In this document: positions 44,858 to 53,506 of the stretch, piece after piece
How positions within the stretch are numbered: the stretch's first letter is position 1
How the letters are laid out: each line of letters starts with the position of its first letter
NCBI RefSeq assembly: GCF_019042735.1
Contig: NZ_JAHQCR010000030.1
Span: forward strand, 62,001 to 126,000
Reading direction: 5' to 3'
Source: Evansella alkalicola
GTDB taxonomy: Bacteria; Bacillota; Bacilli; Bacillales; Salisediminibacteriaceae
Length of the DNA: 64,000 nt
Notes under the pieces: model-generated
Databases searched by the model: none
Told to the model about the DNA's origin: nothing
What the model saw: only the letters and a program-made list of their open reading frames with translations
Made by a program: the position numbers and the translations under genes

Positions 44858-45973
44858 TTATTTTAAATTTTCAGGGTTTAACATTAATAAATCATCAACA
44901 ACAAATCTGCCGTTTTCCCTAATTAATTCATCATCAAAATAAATATTTCCTCCGCCATATTCTGGACGTTGGATATTAACGATATCCCAGTGAATTGCAG
45001 AATCGTTGCCATTATAGGCATTCTCATATGCTTGTCCAGGTGTGAAGTGGAAGCTTCCGTCAATCTTCTCGTCAAATAATATATCTTGCATTGGGTGTAA
45101 AATATATGGATTTACGCCAATGGCAAACTCTCCAATATATCTTGCTCCTTCGTCCGTATCAAGGATTGCATTGATCTTTTCGTCATTATTTGATGTAGCC
45201 TTCACAATTTTACCATCCTTGAAGGTAAACTGGATATTTTCAAATGTAAAGCCCTGGTATGGGGAAGATGTGTTGTAAGTAATAGTACCATTAATAGAGT
45301 CCTTCACAGGTGCAGTATAAACTTCCCCATCAGGAATATTTAATCGTCCAGCACATTTGATGGCAGGAATATCTTTGATGGAAAAACTTATTTCAGTTCC
45401 CTCACCAGTAATTCGAACTTTATCTGTTTTGTTCATTCTGTCTACTAATGCATCCATTGCTTGATCCATTTTACTATAGTCTAGATTACAAACATTGAAG
45501 TAGAAATCTTCAAAACCAGCTGTACTCATTTTTGCTAATTGGGCCATAGACGAACTTGGGTAACGGAGAACAACCCATTTTGTTTTAGGTACACGAATTT
45601 CTCGATGTACTTTTGTACCGACTGTTTTTTGATGTAAGCCCATTTGAGCATCGGGTACATCAGATAGCTCATTAATGTTATCACCAGCACGTAAACCTAT
45701 GTATGCATCCATTTCTTTCATCACAGTTGCTTCGAACTCAGCAGTTAAGTTTTGCTGTTCCTCAGTAGCACCAAGTAGTAATGATCGGTTTATTTCATGA
45801 TCTTTAAGGGAAACAAATGGATGTCCACCTACTTTATATGCTTCTTCTACTAAAGCACTTACTAGTTCTTTTTGAATGCCAAAATTCTCAATAAGGATTT
45901 TTTCACCTTTTTGTAGATTAACAGAATAGTTTATTAAGTTTTGGGCCAAGGTTTGAATACGAGGATCTCTCAT
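44858..45973 (-). CDS. ampS: M29-family aminopeptidase
   Basis: 371 residues. The conserved metal and catalytic blocks are near the C-terminus: GEFAIGVNPYIL (E near residue 277), SFHFTPGQAYENAYNG and SAIHWDIVNIQ (H and D near 325-330). GEGTEISFSIKD and GRLNIPDGEVYTAPV precede them. Length is shorter than the roughly 410 residues of the best-known members, but the ends are intact. It removes N-terminal residues from peptides. ATG at 45973 follows AAAGGGGTA. The symbol is by family only. It is convergent with murC and divergent from ytxG. Confidence 0.88.
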   Translation of the reverse strand: MRDPRIQTLAQNLINYSVNLQKGEKILIENFGIQKELVSALVEEAYKVGGHPFVSLKDHEINRSLLLGATEEQQNLTAEFEATVMKEMDAYIGLRAGDNINELSDVPDAQMGLHQKTVGTKVHREIRVPKTKWVVLRYPSSSMAQLAKMSTAGFEDFYFNVCNLDYSKMDQAMDALVDRMNKTDKVRITGEGTEISFSIKDIPAIKCAGRLNIPDGEVYTAPVKDSINGTITYNTSSPYQGFTFENIQFTFKDGKIVKATSNNDEKINAILDTDEGARYIGEFAIGVNPYILHPMQDILFDEKIDGSFHFTPGQAYENAYNGNDSAIHWDIVNIQRPEYGGGNIYFDDELIRENGRFVVDDLLMLNPENLK

Positions 45974-46101
45974 GATATGATATACCCCTTTCTTTTTGTT
46001 CCGTAAGAATAATTGTACAAGATATATTTTACACAGATTTTGTGCGTTATACTAGCACTAGCCCTTGATTGTTAAGTAAAGTTTTCGAAGGTGAAAAGGT
46101 A

Positions 46102-46130
46102 GGAGGATTTTTAAAGATATTGTAGAATGA
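46102..46130 (+). promoter_or_regulatory. Candidate SigH promoter of ytxGHJ
   Basis: GGAGGATTT (46102-46110), 11-nt spacer, GTAGAATGA (46122-46130) match the SigH consensus RNAGGAWWW-N11-12-RNNGAATWW well. B. subtilis ytxGHJ is known to be under SigH and SigB. Confidence 0.68.
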
Positions 46131-46131
46131 T

Positions 46132-46157
46132 GTTATGATAGGTGTATGTGAGGGTAA
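46132..46157 (+). promoter_or_regulatory. Candidate SigB promoter of ytxGHJ
   Basis: GTTATG, 14-nt spacer, GGGTAA, compared with the SigB consensus GTTTAA-N12-14-GGGTAT. Directly follows the SigH candidate; two bases differ from the best -35 and one from the -10. Confidence 0.5.
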
Positions 46158-46210
46158 GACAGTATGTTTTTGTATCAGAAAAGGTAAAATAAGTAATGAG
46201 GAGGTATTAT

Positions 46211-46660
46211 ATGGATAATTTATTATACATTAGTATAGGGGTTATTGCTGTTGCATTTGTAATTTTGGTGTATTATTTAATTAAGACAATATTTGCTATG
46301 AAAAAGACGCAGGAAAATATAATGGACACAGTTCTGAACATAAAGGGCCAAGTTAATGAGGTTGCGAAAGAATCAAAAGATTTGATACATAAGTCAAACC
46401 ACTTATTAGAAGATTTTAAGCGTAAGTCAGAATCGCTGGATTCAGTTTTCATAGCAGCGAAAGATTTAGGGGATTCACTACAACAAATGAATCGCTCTGT
46501 AAAGGTATTATCAAATACGGTATCTCAGAAAGCTAATCAACAGTCTGAGCAAGTTGCACAGGCTATACAATGGGGAAGTGCTGCTATTGATTTGTGGGCT
46601 AAATGGAAAGATAAGAAAGATAAGACAAAGAAAACTGATGACCAAACAGATACTAAATAA
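46211..46660 (+). CDS. ytxG: DUF948 family protein YtxG
   Basis: 149 residues. One N-terminal membrane segment (LLYISIGVIAVAFVILVYYLI) is followed by a long helical region with a coiled-coil pattern, and the lysine-rich end (KWKDKKDKTKK) is probably cytoplasmic. General stress genes of this family are regulated by SigB and SigH in B. subtilis. ATG at 46211 follows GGAGGT; the upstream in-frame ATG lies before that site. It is first of the ytxG-ytxH pair. Confidence 0.9.
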   Translation: MDNLLYISIGVIAVAFVILVYYLIKTIFAMKKTQENIMDTVLNIKGQVNEVAKESKDLIHKSNHLLEDFKRKSESLDSVFIAAKDLGDSLQQMNRSVKVLSNTVSQKANQQSEQVAQAIQWGSAAIDLWAKWKDKKDKTKKTDDQTDTK

Positions 46661-46674
46661 AGGGAGGAATTATA

Positions 46675-47118
46675 ATGAGCGATCATGAAAATCAAAACGG
46701 TATGAACACGAAGGATTTTCTCATTGGTTCGTTAATTGGAGGTTTTGTAGGAGCGGCGGCAGCTCTATTATTTGCGCCGAAATCTGGTAAAGAACTACGT
46801 CATGATATTAATGAACAGGCAAAGGTTGCAAAGGAACGAACTGCCGACTGGACTAGTACAGCAAAAGAGAATACAACCAATTTTGCACGTTCTGTATCAG
46901 ATCAGTCATCACACCTATTGGAGAAAGTAAAAGATTTGGCAAGTTCCGTTCGTAAGGATATGGCAGAGTTAACGGAATCAGCGGATTCCCTTACGGATGA
47001 TCTTGAAGGAATAAGTGAGGAAATTGCTGCGTCTGTCAAAAAAGAAGTTGAGGATCTTCAACGATCAGTAGAAGAACTTGTAAGAGAAGTTGAAGAAAAG
47101 GAAAAAAACAAGGAATAA
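46675..47118 (+). CDS. ytxH: YtxH domain stress protein
   Basis: 147 residues. The YtxH signature is TKDFLIGSLIGGFVGAAAALLFAPKSGKELR (residues about 12-42): a short hydrophobic hairpin then a basic motif. The rest is a long amphipathic helix rich in E, D, S and K. It probably peripherally binds the membrane. It begins 14 bp after ytxG with an AGGGAGG site. Function unknown beyond general stress association. Confidence 0.9.
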   Translation: MSDHENQNGMNTKDFLIGSLIGGFVGAAAALLFAPKSGKELRHDINEQAKVAKERTADWTSTAKENTTNFARSVSDQSSHLLEKVKDLASSVRKDMAELTESADSLTDDLEGISEEIAASVKKEVEDLQRSVEELVREVEEKEKNKE

Positions 47119-47124
47119 TTAGAT

Positions 47125-47168
47125 AAAGCGCAAGCACCTTGGCCATCAGGTCGGGGGGCTTGCGATAA
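47125..47168. repeat. Repeat tail between ytxH and ytxJ, inverted orientation
   Basis: AAAGCGCAAGCaCCTTGGcCA is the reverse complement, with two changes, of the tail of the element at 12036-12157. It is flanked by GGGCTTGCG, so CGCAAGC can pair with GCTTGCG in a hairpin. No T run. Confidence 0.7.
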
Positions 47169-47220
47169 AAATGAATTCGATGAAATGATAAACTAATATT
47201 TTAAAGGGGATTGTATAAAA

Positions 47221-47547
47221 ATGGGCATCAAGAAGCTTCAAAACGAAAGTGAATTTCAAAATGTAATAGAGGCAAACGCAAAATTTTTCTTACTCAAAAA
47301 CAGTACTACATGTCCAATAAGCCATGAAGCTTTTAAACAAGTAGAAAATTATGCAACTGATAATGAGGAAGTACCAGTATTTTACCTTAATGTACAAGAA
47401 TCTAGACCGTTATCTAATTACATTGCAGAAACGTTTGAAGTGAAGCATGAATCACCTCAAATTTTACTATTTGATAATGGGACGATAGGGTGGCATGATT
47501 CGCATTGGAATGTTACAAAACAAACTTTAAGCCAACATTGGACGTAA
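47221..47547 (+). CDS. ytxJ: Bacillithiol-system monothiol protein YtxJ
   Basis: 108 residues of a thioredoxin-like fold with a single active-site cysteine in NSTTCPISHEAF (about residue 34), the YtxJ pattern. This matches proteins that resolve bacillithiol mixed disulfides, a role inferred from the family. The C-terminal part has a cis-proline-like ESPQILLFDNG. ATG has AAAGGGGA upstream. It is separated from ytxH by the repeat at 47125; in B. subtilis the three genes form one operon. Confidence 0.88.
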   Translation: MGIKKLQNESEFQNVIEANAKFFLLKNSTTCPISHEAFKQVENYATDNEEVPVFYLNVQESRPLSNYIAETFEVKHESPQILLFDNGTIGWHDSHWNVTKQTLSQHWT

Positions 47548-47600
47548 AGAAGATTGGATAAAAAGTTATCCTAAAGAAAGTCCTATATTCCTTTAAATGA

Positions 47601-47671
47601 ATAGCTGAAGAAATATATCCGACGTCGCTAGTTAGTTTCCTGCAGGCGTCTTTGTATATTTCTTCAGCTAT
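47601..47671. repeat. 17-bp perfect inverted repeat between ytxJ and the FtsA-like gene
   Basis: ATAGCTGAAGAAATATA at 47601-47617 pairs exactly with TATATTTCTTCAGCTAT at 47655-47671. The 37-bp centre contains GACGTCGCTA and CCTGCAGGCGTC. On the minus strand the segment GAAGAAATATAC...AGAC-CC resembles part of the element at 42391, so it looks like a shortened copy. It lies between convergent genes and could end both transcripts. Confidence 0.8.
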
Positions 47672-47738
47672 AAGTGTTTTTATTTTGGAGCAGGGCATAT
47701 ATGTTATACCCCAACCTCTTTTTCCAGCCAGTTCTCTT

Positions 47739-49901
47739 CTAATCTATCCACTTTAATTCTAAATGGTCCCCATGATGAATCACTTCTGAGAATGTGGTCC
47801 CTTGTTCGTTTCTTAAAATTACTGGTTTCTTACTAGGTAAGCTAGGTCTTTCAATATCCACTACAGCAAACACATCTTGGAATATAAAAGGCTCTACCTC
47901 TTTTTTTACCGTCTTTAATTCATCTCCATCAAAAACGTGGGAATCCATGGATAGCTTCTCGTTTCGCCTATAAACATCAATGAAAGCCTTTTTTAAGTTC
48001 ACCTTTTTGTGGTTAAAGATGACAGTTATTTCTCTCGTTAATTCCATATTTTGAGGTAGGACATCCTTTAAAAGAATGGCCTTAACATTGACTGCCTTAT
48101 ATTTAATAACATCACCAGGATTAATTGGTGTCGAAGGAAGGGCAGTATTTCCATTCACTAATAAACTGTTAGTAATTACCTCGCTACTAGTTTTAGTTCC
48201 ATCAATGTAGATGTTCAGTGGTCTACTGCTTACTTCCTGAATACTAATATTTAAGGAATGTAATACGTCTTGTAATGTCTCAGGCATAAATAATTCAATC
48301 TTATCCCTATCCTGAACTTCTGTTTCTAAAGTAGCACCACGTCCATTTAAAGTAATGATAGGGTTTACTTGATGGGTTACCCCATTATACGTAATGGTGA
48401 ATGACAATGGTTTATTGTAGTCTTTAAAGAAGTCTCCAATAGTGGCTGATGCATCTTCCCCATTTTTCCCACTAGAAACACTTAGTACATCACCATGTGC
48501 AATGAAATCATCTAATTCAGTGACTTGTCCGTTTTTCGTAAGAGCAGGTGGTGTTCCATGTTTTCCAGGCAATGATACCACGCGGCCGTTAACCGTCACT
48601 AGTAATCCCATTCCAGGTTTTCCATATAGCTTAGATAGTTCAAGCCCACTAGTAAGGAGCCCATCCCCCACCGTTAAGTCCTTAATATCAAATAACCTAA
48701 CAGGTCTGTCATTAACTGAAATACTTATATACTGCACGGGACTTTCCTTTGCTGCTATTGCAATTCCTATCGGTGTGACTAGTTCGGGAGTTGATTCTAA
48801 TTCAGTATCAAAAACGAGCCCTTTAATAGCGTCAATGCCCCGTATTGCTACGCGATTACTAGGCAGTTCCAGGTGAGCAGCTACCTTTTCAGGTAATTTA
48901 GGTGTCATACTGCCTCCACCAACTAGCATCACAGCCTTAGGAAATTTTCCATTTAAATTAATTATTTCCTCACTAATTTTTTTAGCTAATTCATCAATGG
49001 CGTCTTCCACTGGCTCAACTACATCATCTTGACTGTACTCCGTTTCGAATCCTAAAATATCAGTGATTGTGACCTGTTCCTTTGTAGAGATTTCTCGCTT
49101 TAAGTGTTCTGCATCAGGAAAATCCAATAAGAAATGGTCACTGATTGCCTCGGTTATTTCATCACCAGCAAATGGCACCATACCATAGGCCACTACAGTC
49201 CCTAAATTCGTTATAGCTATATCTGATGTGCCAGCTCCGATGTCTACAAGTGCTACATTTAGACGTCTCATAGAAGGGGGAATAAGTACATGAATAGCAG
49301 CGATAGGTTCTAATGTTAATGCTTCCAGTTCTAATTCTGCTCGTTGAAGTGCAGTAATTAAGGATTCAACTACTATTCTAGGTAAAAAAGTAGCAATGAC
49401 TTCAACGGTAGCCTTTTCCCCTTGTTGATCGATAAGACTACCTATCGTTTCGCCATCAATGCGATAGTCCATTACAGAGTAACCTACGCAATAGTCGGTA
49501 GAAGACTTATCGGAATCTCGTAACTGAGCTAATGAAAATTGGGCATTTTGTACCGCGCTTAATTCAAGATGAAGAACTGATTGGTGTTCTAGTATAGGAT
49601 TACCTTTAATATCTACTTCAGCAGTTGCACGCTGAGTTTTTAAGGAACGGCCAGCAGCAGCTACGCAGACCTTTTCTAAAGGCCCATGCTTAAGAGCTAG
49701 TTTATCTTTAATAGTTTTAATAACGTTTGATACAGCTACTACATTATGAATTTGCCCATCTAGCATGGAACGTTCCTGATGTTCTTCACGGACCATATCA
49801 ATAACGTGATATTTTCCATCATGTTTATGTAAAATAAGTCCTACAACGGATCTTGTCCCAATATCTAAGGCAAATATAGCTTGACCATTTTGATTATCCA
49901 T
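47739..49901 (-). CDS. FtsA/PilM-like ATPase with a repeated C-terminal half
   Basis: 720 residues. Residues 1-385 form an actin-like ATPase: phosphate loop 1 FALDIGTRSVVG (10-21), phosphate loop 2 VALVDIGAGTSDIAI (216-230) and the adenosine motif AVMLVGGGSM (323-332). Residues 390-720 are beta-rich and show a repeated ending [hydrophobic]-x-x-G/R-D-x-[hydrophobic] near 467-475, 529-538, 593-601, 656-664 and 708-717, with a period of about 63 (the last about 52). This differs from standard FtsA, which is about 420-440 residues and ends in a membrane helix; no such helix is visible here. Start ATG has AGAGGTGCAGAATAA upstream. Annotation elsewhere as cell division protein is only by similarity. 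The gene is monocistronic. Confidence 0.85.
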   Translation of the reverse strand: MDNQNGQAIFALDIGTRSVVGLILHKHDGKYHVIDMVREEHQERSMLDGQIHNVVAVSNVIKTIKDKLALKHGPLEKVCVAAAGRSLKTQRATAEVDIKGNPILEHQSVLHLELSAVQNAQFSLAQLRDSDKSSTDYCVGYSVMDYRIDGETIGSLIDQQGEKATVEVIATFLPRIVVESLITALQRAELELEALTLEPIAAIHVLIPPSMRRLNVALVDIGAGTSDIAITNLGTVVAYGMVPFAGDEITEAISDHFLLDFPDAEHLKREISTKEQVTITDILGFETEYSQDDVVEPVEDAIDELAKKISEEIINLNGKFPKAVMLVGGGSMTPKLPEKVAAHLELPSNRVAIRGIDAIKGLVFDTELESTPELVTPIGIAIAAKESPVQYISISVNDRPVRLFDIKDLTVGDGLLTSGLELSKLYGKPGMGLLVTVNGRVVSLPGKHGTPPALTKNGQVTELDDFIAHGDVLSVSSGKNGEDASATIGDFFKDYNKPLSFTITYNGVTHQVNPIITLNGRGATLETEVQDRDKIELFMPETLQDVLHSLNISIQEVSSRPLNIYIDGTKTSSEVITNSLLVNGNTALPSTPINPGDVIKYKAVNVKAILLKDVLPQNMELTREITVIFNHKKVNLKKAFIDVYRRNEKLSMDSHVFDGDELKTVKKEVEPFIFQDVFAVVDIERPSLPSKKPVILRNEQGTTFSEVIHHGDHLELKWID

Positions 49902-50105
49902 TTATTCTGCACCTCTTTTAAAAGAGAATTTATTTATTTGCTACCGTGAAAAAATCTAAAGCTTGTGCTTTTCTTACTTTATTCTATTATACATAACTAT
50001 AAAAGACGTGTGTTGGTATATGTCAGAAATAATCGAATTACCCCAAGAGATAGAGGTGGAATTCACTTTAGCACTTAAAAGCGTTTAATTAATAAAGAAA
50101 AATCC

Positions 50106-50134
50106 GTGACATTATTACTTTGATCGTATATAAT
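50106..50134 (+). promoter_or_regulatory. aroA promoter
   Basis: GTGACA (50106-50111), 17-nt spacer, TATAAT (50129-50134). Transcription would begin about 60 bp before the start codon. Confidence 0.65.
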
Positions 50135-50200
50135 AGTCCGTAATTAACATGATAATATTATTATTAATTATTCGGGTTCTAATGGGAGGAGTTATTTTTT

Positions 50201-51298
50201 ATGGGAAACGAACAACTGGAACAACTGAGGGGTCAGTTGGATGACGTTAATTTGAAGTTGATGGACCTTATTAACGAACGGGCAAGTCTTGTTAAAGAGA
50301 TTGGGAAAGTAAAAAGTGCACAGGGAGTTAATAAATTTGATCCAGTCAGGGAACGAAAAATGCTGGATTTAATTGCTGAAAAAAATAAAGGACCATTTGA
50401 AACATCTACTTTACAGCATATCTTTAAGCAAATATTTAAGGCCAGTCTTGAGTTGCAAGAAGATGATCACCGCAAAGCGCTTTTAGTTTCAAGAAAGAAA
50501 CATCCTGAAGATACCGTTGTTTCTATTAAAGGAGAAAAAGTAGGTAATGGAAGACAGCGTCTCATTGCAGGTCCTTGTTCAGTGGAAAGCTATGAACAAG
50601 TGGAAGAGGTTGCAAAAGCACTGAAATTCCATGGAATTAAGTTCCTTAGGGGTGGTGCATTTAAACCACGAACGTCCCCTTATGATTTTCAAGGGTTAGG
50701 AGAAGAAGGCTTAAAGATTTTAAAAGAGGTTGGAGCAAAGTACGATTTAGCTGTGATAAGTGAAATAGTATCACCACACGATATCGAAATGGCAGTAGAT
50801 TATGTAGATGTCATACAGATAGGTGCTAGGAACATGCAAAACTTTGAATTACTAAAGGCTGCAGGAAGTGTGAAAAAGCCTGTTTTACTAAAGCGTGGAT
50901 TAGCGGCTACTATAGAAGAATTTATCAATGCTGCTGAGTATATTCATTCAAAAGGAAACGGGGATATCATGCTTTGTGAAAGAGGAATTAGAACGTACGA
51001 AAAGGCAACAAGGAATACATTAGATATTTCTGCGGTACCGATCCTAAAGCAAGAAACTCATTTACCTGTTTGGGTTGATGTTACACACTCTACTGGTCGA
51101 AGAGACTTGTTATTGCCAACAGCGAAAGCAGCACTTGCTATTGGAGCAGACGGTGTCATGGCTGAAGTTCATCCAGATCCAGCGGTGGCCTTGTCAGATT
51201 CAGCACAACAGATGGATATTCCACAGTTCCACGAGTTTATATCTCAGTTAATTGATTCTGGCTTATATCAAAAGGAAGTTTCAATCGCAAATAAATAA
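50201..51298 (+). CDS. aroA: Bifunctional chorismate mutase / DAHP synthase
   Basis: 365 residues. The N-terminal AroQ-type chorismate mutase domain (about residues 1-90: LRGQLDDVNLKLMDLINERASLVKEIGKVK) is fused to a 3-deoxy-7-phosphoheptulonate synthase: RLIAGPCSVESYEQV, RGGAFKPRTSPYDFQGLG, GARNMQNFELL, CERGIRTYEKATRNTLD and THSTGRRDLLLPTAKAA. It commits carbon to aromatic amino acids; the mutase part also provides feedback sensing of chorismate and prephenate in B. subtilis. Strong GGGAGGAG site. A long two-part hairpin closes the gene. Confidence 0.96.
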   Translation: MGNEQLEQLRGQLDDVNLKLMDLINERASLVKEIGKVKSAQGVNKFDPVRERKMLDLIAEKNKGPFETSTLQHIFKQIFKASLELQEDDHRKALLVSRKKHPEDTVVSIKGEKVGNGRQRLIAGPCSVESYEQVEEVAKALKFHGIKFLRGGAFKPRTSPYDFQGLGEEGLKILKEVGAKYDLAVISEIVSPHDIEMAVDYVDVIQIGARNMQNFELLKAAGSVKKPVLLKRGLAATIEEFINAAEYIHSKGNGDIMLCERGIRTYEKATRNTLDISAVPILKQETHLPVWVDVTHSTGRRDLLLPTAKAALAIGADGVMAEVHPDPAVALSDSAQQMDIPQFHEFISQLIDSGLYQKEVSIANK

Positions 51299-51306
51299 TC
51301 CAATGA

Positions 51307-51378
51307 CCTCAAAATATTTTTAGGAAAAATTGTCTGCTACTGTCAGGCAATTAATTCTTAAATATTTTGGGGTTTTTT
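51307..51378 (+). terminator. Terminator after aroA
   Basis: CCTCAAAATATTT pairs with AAATATTTTGGGG and an inner CTG/CAG-type hairpin, followed by TTTTTT. Confidence 0.9.
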
Positions 51379-51507
51379 AGAATAGTCAAAGATTATATGA
51401 GTTATTCTAAAAAGAAAAGAATTATTTTACAAATTTTGATGAAGAAGTAACAAATATATAATTCAACAAAAAATGCAGTTAGAAATGAAATTGGACTAAA
51501 GAATGTG

Positions 51508-51574
51508 ATGTAATGTGTCGATATAAATAAAGAATTTGCACCCCTCCTTAAAGTATCGTATCATAACATTACAT
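51508..51574 (+). promoter_or_regulatory. ccpA promoter flanked by a 9-bp inverted repeat
   Basis: Promoter: TTGCAC (51536-51541), 17-nt spacer, TATCAT (51559-51564). Arms: ATGTAATGT (51508-51516), 19 bp before the -35, and ACATTACAT (51566-51574), at the likely start of transcription. The arms are perfect complements 49 bp apart. Confidence 0.6.
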
Positions 51575-51621
51575 TATGAAAGTATGAAAGCCAATTTATG
51601 TAATATATAGGAGGTAAAAAA

Positions 51622-52626
51622 ATGAATATAACCATTTATGATGTTGCTAGAGAGGCAGGGGTCTCCATGGCGACCGTTTCACGAGTTGTTAACGGGAACC
51701 CTAATGTCAAACCAACAACAAGGAAAAGAGTTTTAGAAGCTATCGAAAGATTAGGTTATCGACCAAATGCAGTAGCTAGAGGTCTTGCAAGCAAAAAAAC
51801 GACAACAGTAGGAGTGGTCATTCCAGATATTTCGAGTATTTTCTTTTCTGAATTGGCAAGAGGTATTGAGGATATCGCAACGATGTATAAATATAACATT
51901 ATTTTGTGTAACTCTGATCAAAACAAGGAAAAGGAAATACATTTAATTAACACACTACTTGAAAAACAAGTGGACGGAATAGTGTTCATGGGTGGGGAAA
52001 TCACAAAAGATCATGAAGACACATTTAGAAAGTCTCCAGTTCCTATCGTTTTATCCGCAACAGTGGATGATAAAAAAGAGTTTCCTTCTGTAAATATTGA
52101 TTATGAACAAGCGTCTTATGATGCTACGAAAGCACTGATTGATAAAGGACATACTGCAGTAGCGATGCTTTCAGGTACATTAGAAGATCCAATTAATGGA
52201 TATCAAAAATTTGCAGGGTATAAACGTGCTCTATTGGAAGCGGATTTGGAGATAAATGATGATTATGTTGTTATTGGGGACTATACATATGATTCAGGAT
52301 TAGAAGCGATGGAAACTCTTTTAAAACTTGAAACTAAACCGACTGCAGTTTTTGCATCAACAGATGAAATGGCACTTGGTGTTATTCATGGTGCGCAAGA
52401 TGCAGGTTATTCTGTACCAGAGGATTTTGAAGTCATTGGATTTGATAACACACGATTAGCAACAATGGTCAGACCTACGTTAACTAGTGTGGTACAACCT
52501 ATGTATGACTTAGGTGCAGTTTCCATGAGGTTACTAACTAAATATATGAATAAAGAAGAGGTTAGCGATAAGGTTGTACTATTACCGCACCGTATAGAAT
52601 TTAGACAGTCAACAAAGGGCGAATAG
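51622..52626 (+). CDS. ccpA: Catabolite control protein A
   Basis: 334-residue LacI/GalR regulator. The N-terminal HTH is YDVAREAGVSMATVSRVVNG and the hinge helix is PNAVARGLASKKTTTVG. The effector core and the corepressor (HPr-Ser-P) face follow: VGVVIPDISSIFFSELARGIEDIA, DEMALGVIHGAQDAGYSVPEDFEVIGFDNTRLA. It represses or activates carbon genes at cre sites. Near-identity of the HTH to Bacillus CcpA supports the name. A ribosome site GGAGGT precedes ATG. motP begins 73 bp downstream, as in Bacillus. Confidence 0.97.
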   Translation: MNITIYDVAREAGVSMATVSRVVNGNPNVKPTTRKRVLEAIERLGYRPNAVARGLASKKTTTVGVVIPDISSIFFSELARGIEDIATMYKYNIILCNSDQNKEKEIHLINTLLEKQVDGIVFMGGEITKDHEDTFRKSPVPIVLSATVDDKKEFPSVNIDYEQASYDATKALIDKGHTAVAMLSGTLEDPINGYQKFAGYKRALLEADLEINDDYVVIGDYTYDSGLEAMETLLKLETKPTAVFASTDEMALGVIHGAQDAGYSVPEDFEVIGFDNTRLATMVRPTLTSVVQPMYDLGAVSMRLLTKYMNKEEVSDKVVLLPHRIEFRQSTKGE

Positions 52627-52699
52627 GAAAATTAGATTGTATGATTTGATTCATCTAATGGGTTAATAACATCTTTGTTGCTGGGTTAGGGAGAGGATT

Positions 52700-53506
52700 A
52701 TGAAAAAACTAGATTTATTGACACCCATTGGAATTTTCATTGGTTTAACCATGGTTATGTTAGCAATATACACAAATGCCGCTGGTACTGGGAGCTTTCA
52801 GTCTTTCTTTCAAGTGACATCATTATTGATTGTACTTGGAGGTCTTACAGCTGCAATATTAATAAACTTTTCTATACAAGACCTTAGGCTACTTCCTAAG
52901 GTTATTAAGGAGACTTTTCAAACGAGAGAGAGTAATTTAAGAGAATTAATCGATAAGTTTGTTGATTTATCTACAAAAGCAAGGCGTGAAGGCCTCCTTG
53001 CACTAGAGGCAGGAATTGAAGATGTGGAAGACCCGTTTATAGAAAAAGGTGTTATGCTAGCTGTAGACGGGATTGAGCCAGAAGTAATTAAGGATATAAT
53101 GATGGCTGAAGTAGTCGCAATGGAGGAGAGACATCGTAAAGGTCGTCTTATCATTGAAAAAGCAGGTGAATATGCTCCTGCCTGGGGGATGATCGGTACC
53201 TTGGTAGGACTTGTACTAATGCTACAAAACTTAAATGATCCAGCAACACTAGGTCCTAATATGGCTGTAGCCTTACTAACAACATTATATGGGACTTTAT
53301 TAGCAAATCTAGTATTTATCCCTATGGCTAGTAAGCTTGCTATGAGTACAGAAGAGGAAATATTTGTAAAACAAATTGTAGTTGAAGGGGTTATTGGTGT
53401 ACAATCTGGTCAAAATCCTAAAATATTGCAAGAAAAATTAAGTGCATTCTTACCAAACCATCGTAAAGAAGAGGAACGAGGGGAGGAAGAGGAGCTAAAT
53501 GATTAG
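52700..53506 (+). CDS. motP: Flagellar stator protein MotP (Na+-type)
   Basis: 268-residue stator with four transmembrane segments. The MotA/ExbB family block is GMIGTLVGLVLMLQNLNDPATLGPNMAVALLTTLYGTLLANLVF (about residues 164-207; key Pro and Thr residues line the ion path). MEERHRKGR is the conserved cytoplasmic region. The position beside ccpA identifies the MotPS pair, which uses Na+ in Bacillus. motS overlaps by 8 bp. Start ATG has GGGAGAGG. Confidence 0.92.
   Translation: MKKLDLLTPIGIFIGLTMVMLAIYTNAAGTGSFQSFFQVTSLLIVLGGLTAAILINFSIQDLRLLPKVIKETFQTRESNLRELIDKFVDLSTKARREGLLALEAGIEDVEDPFIEKGVMLAVDGIEPEVIKDIMMAEVVAMEERHRKGRLIIEKAGEYAPAWGMIGTLVGLVLMLQNLNDPATLGPNMAVALLTTLYGTLLANLVFIPMASKLAMSTEEEIFVKQIVVEGVIGVQSGQNPKILQEKLSAFLPNHRKEEERGEEEELND

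Noticed and set aside
50070..50090. TTAAAAGCGTTTAA before aroA as a cre site
   Set aside because: Two mismatches at the most conserved positions and no expectation of catabolite control of this gene.
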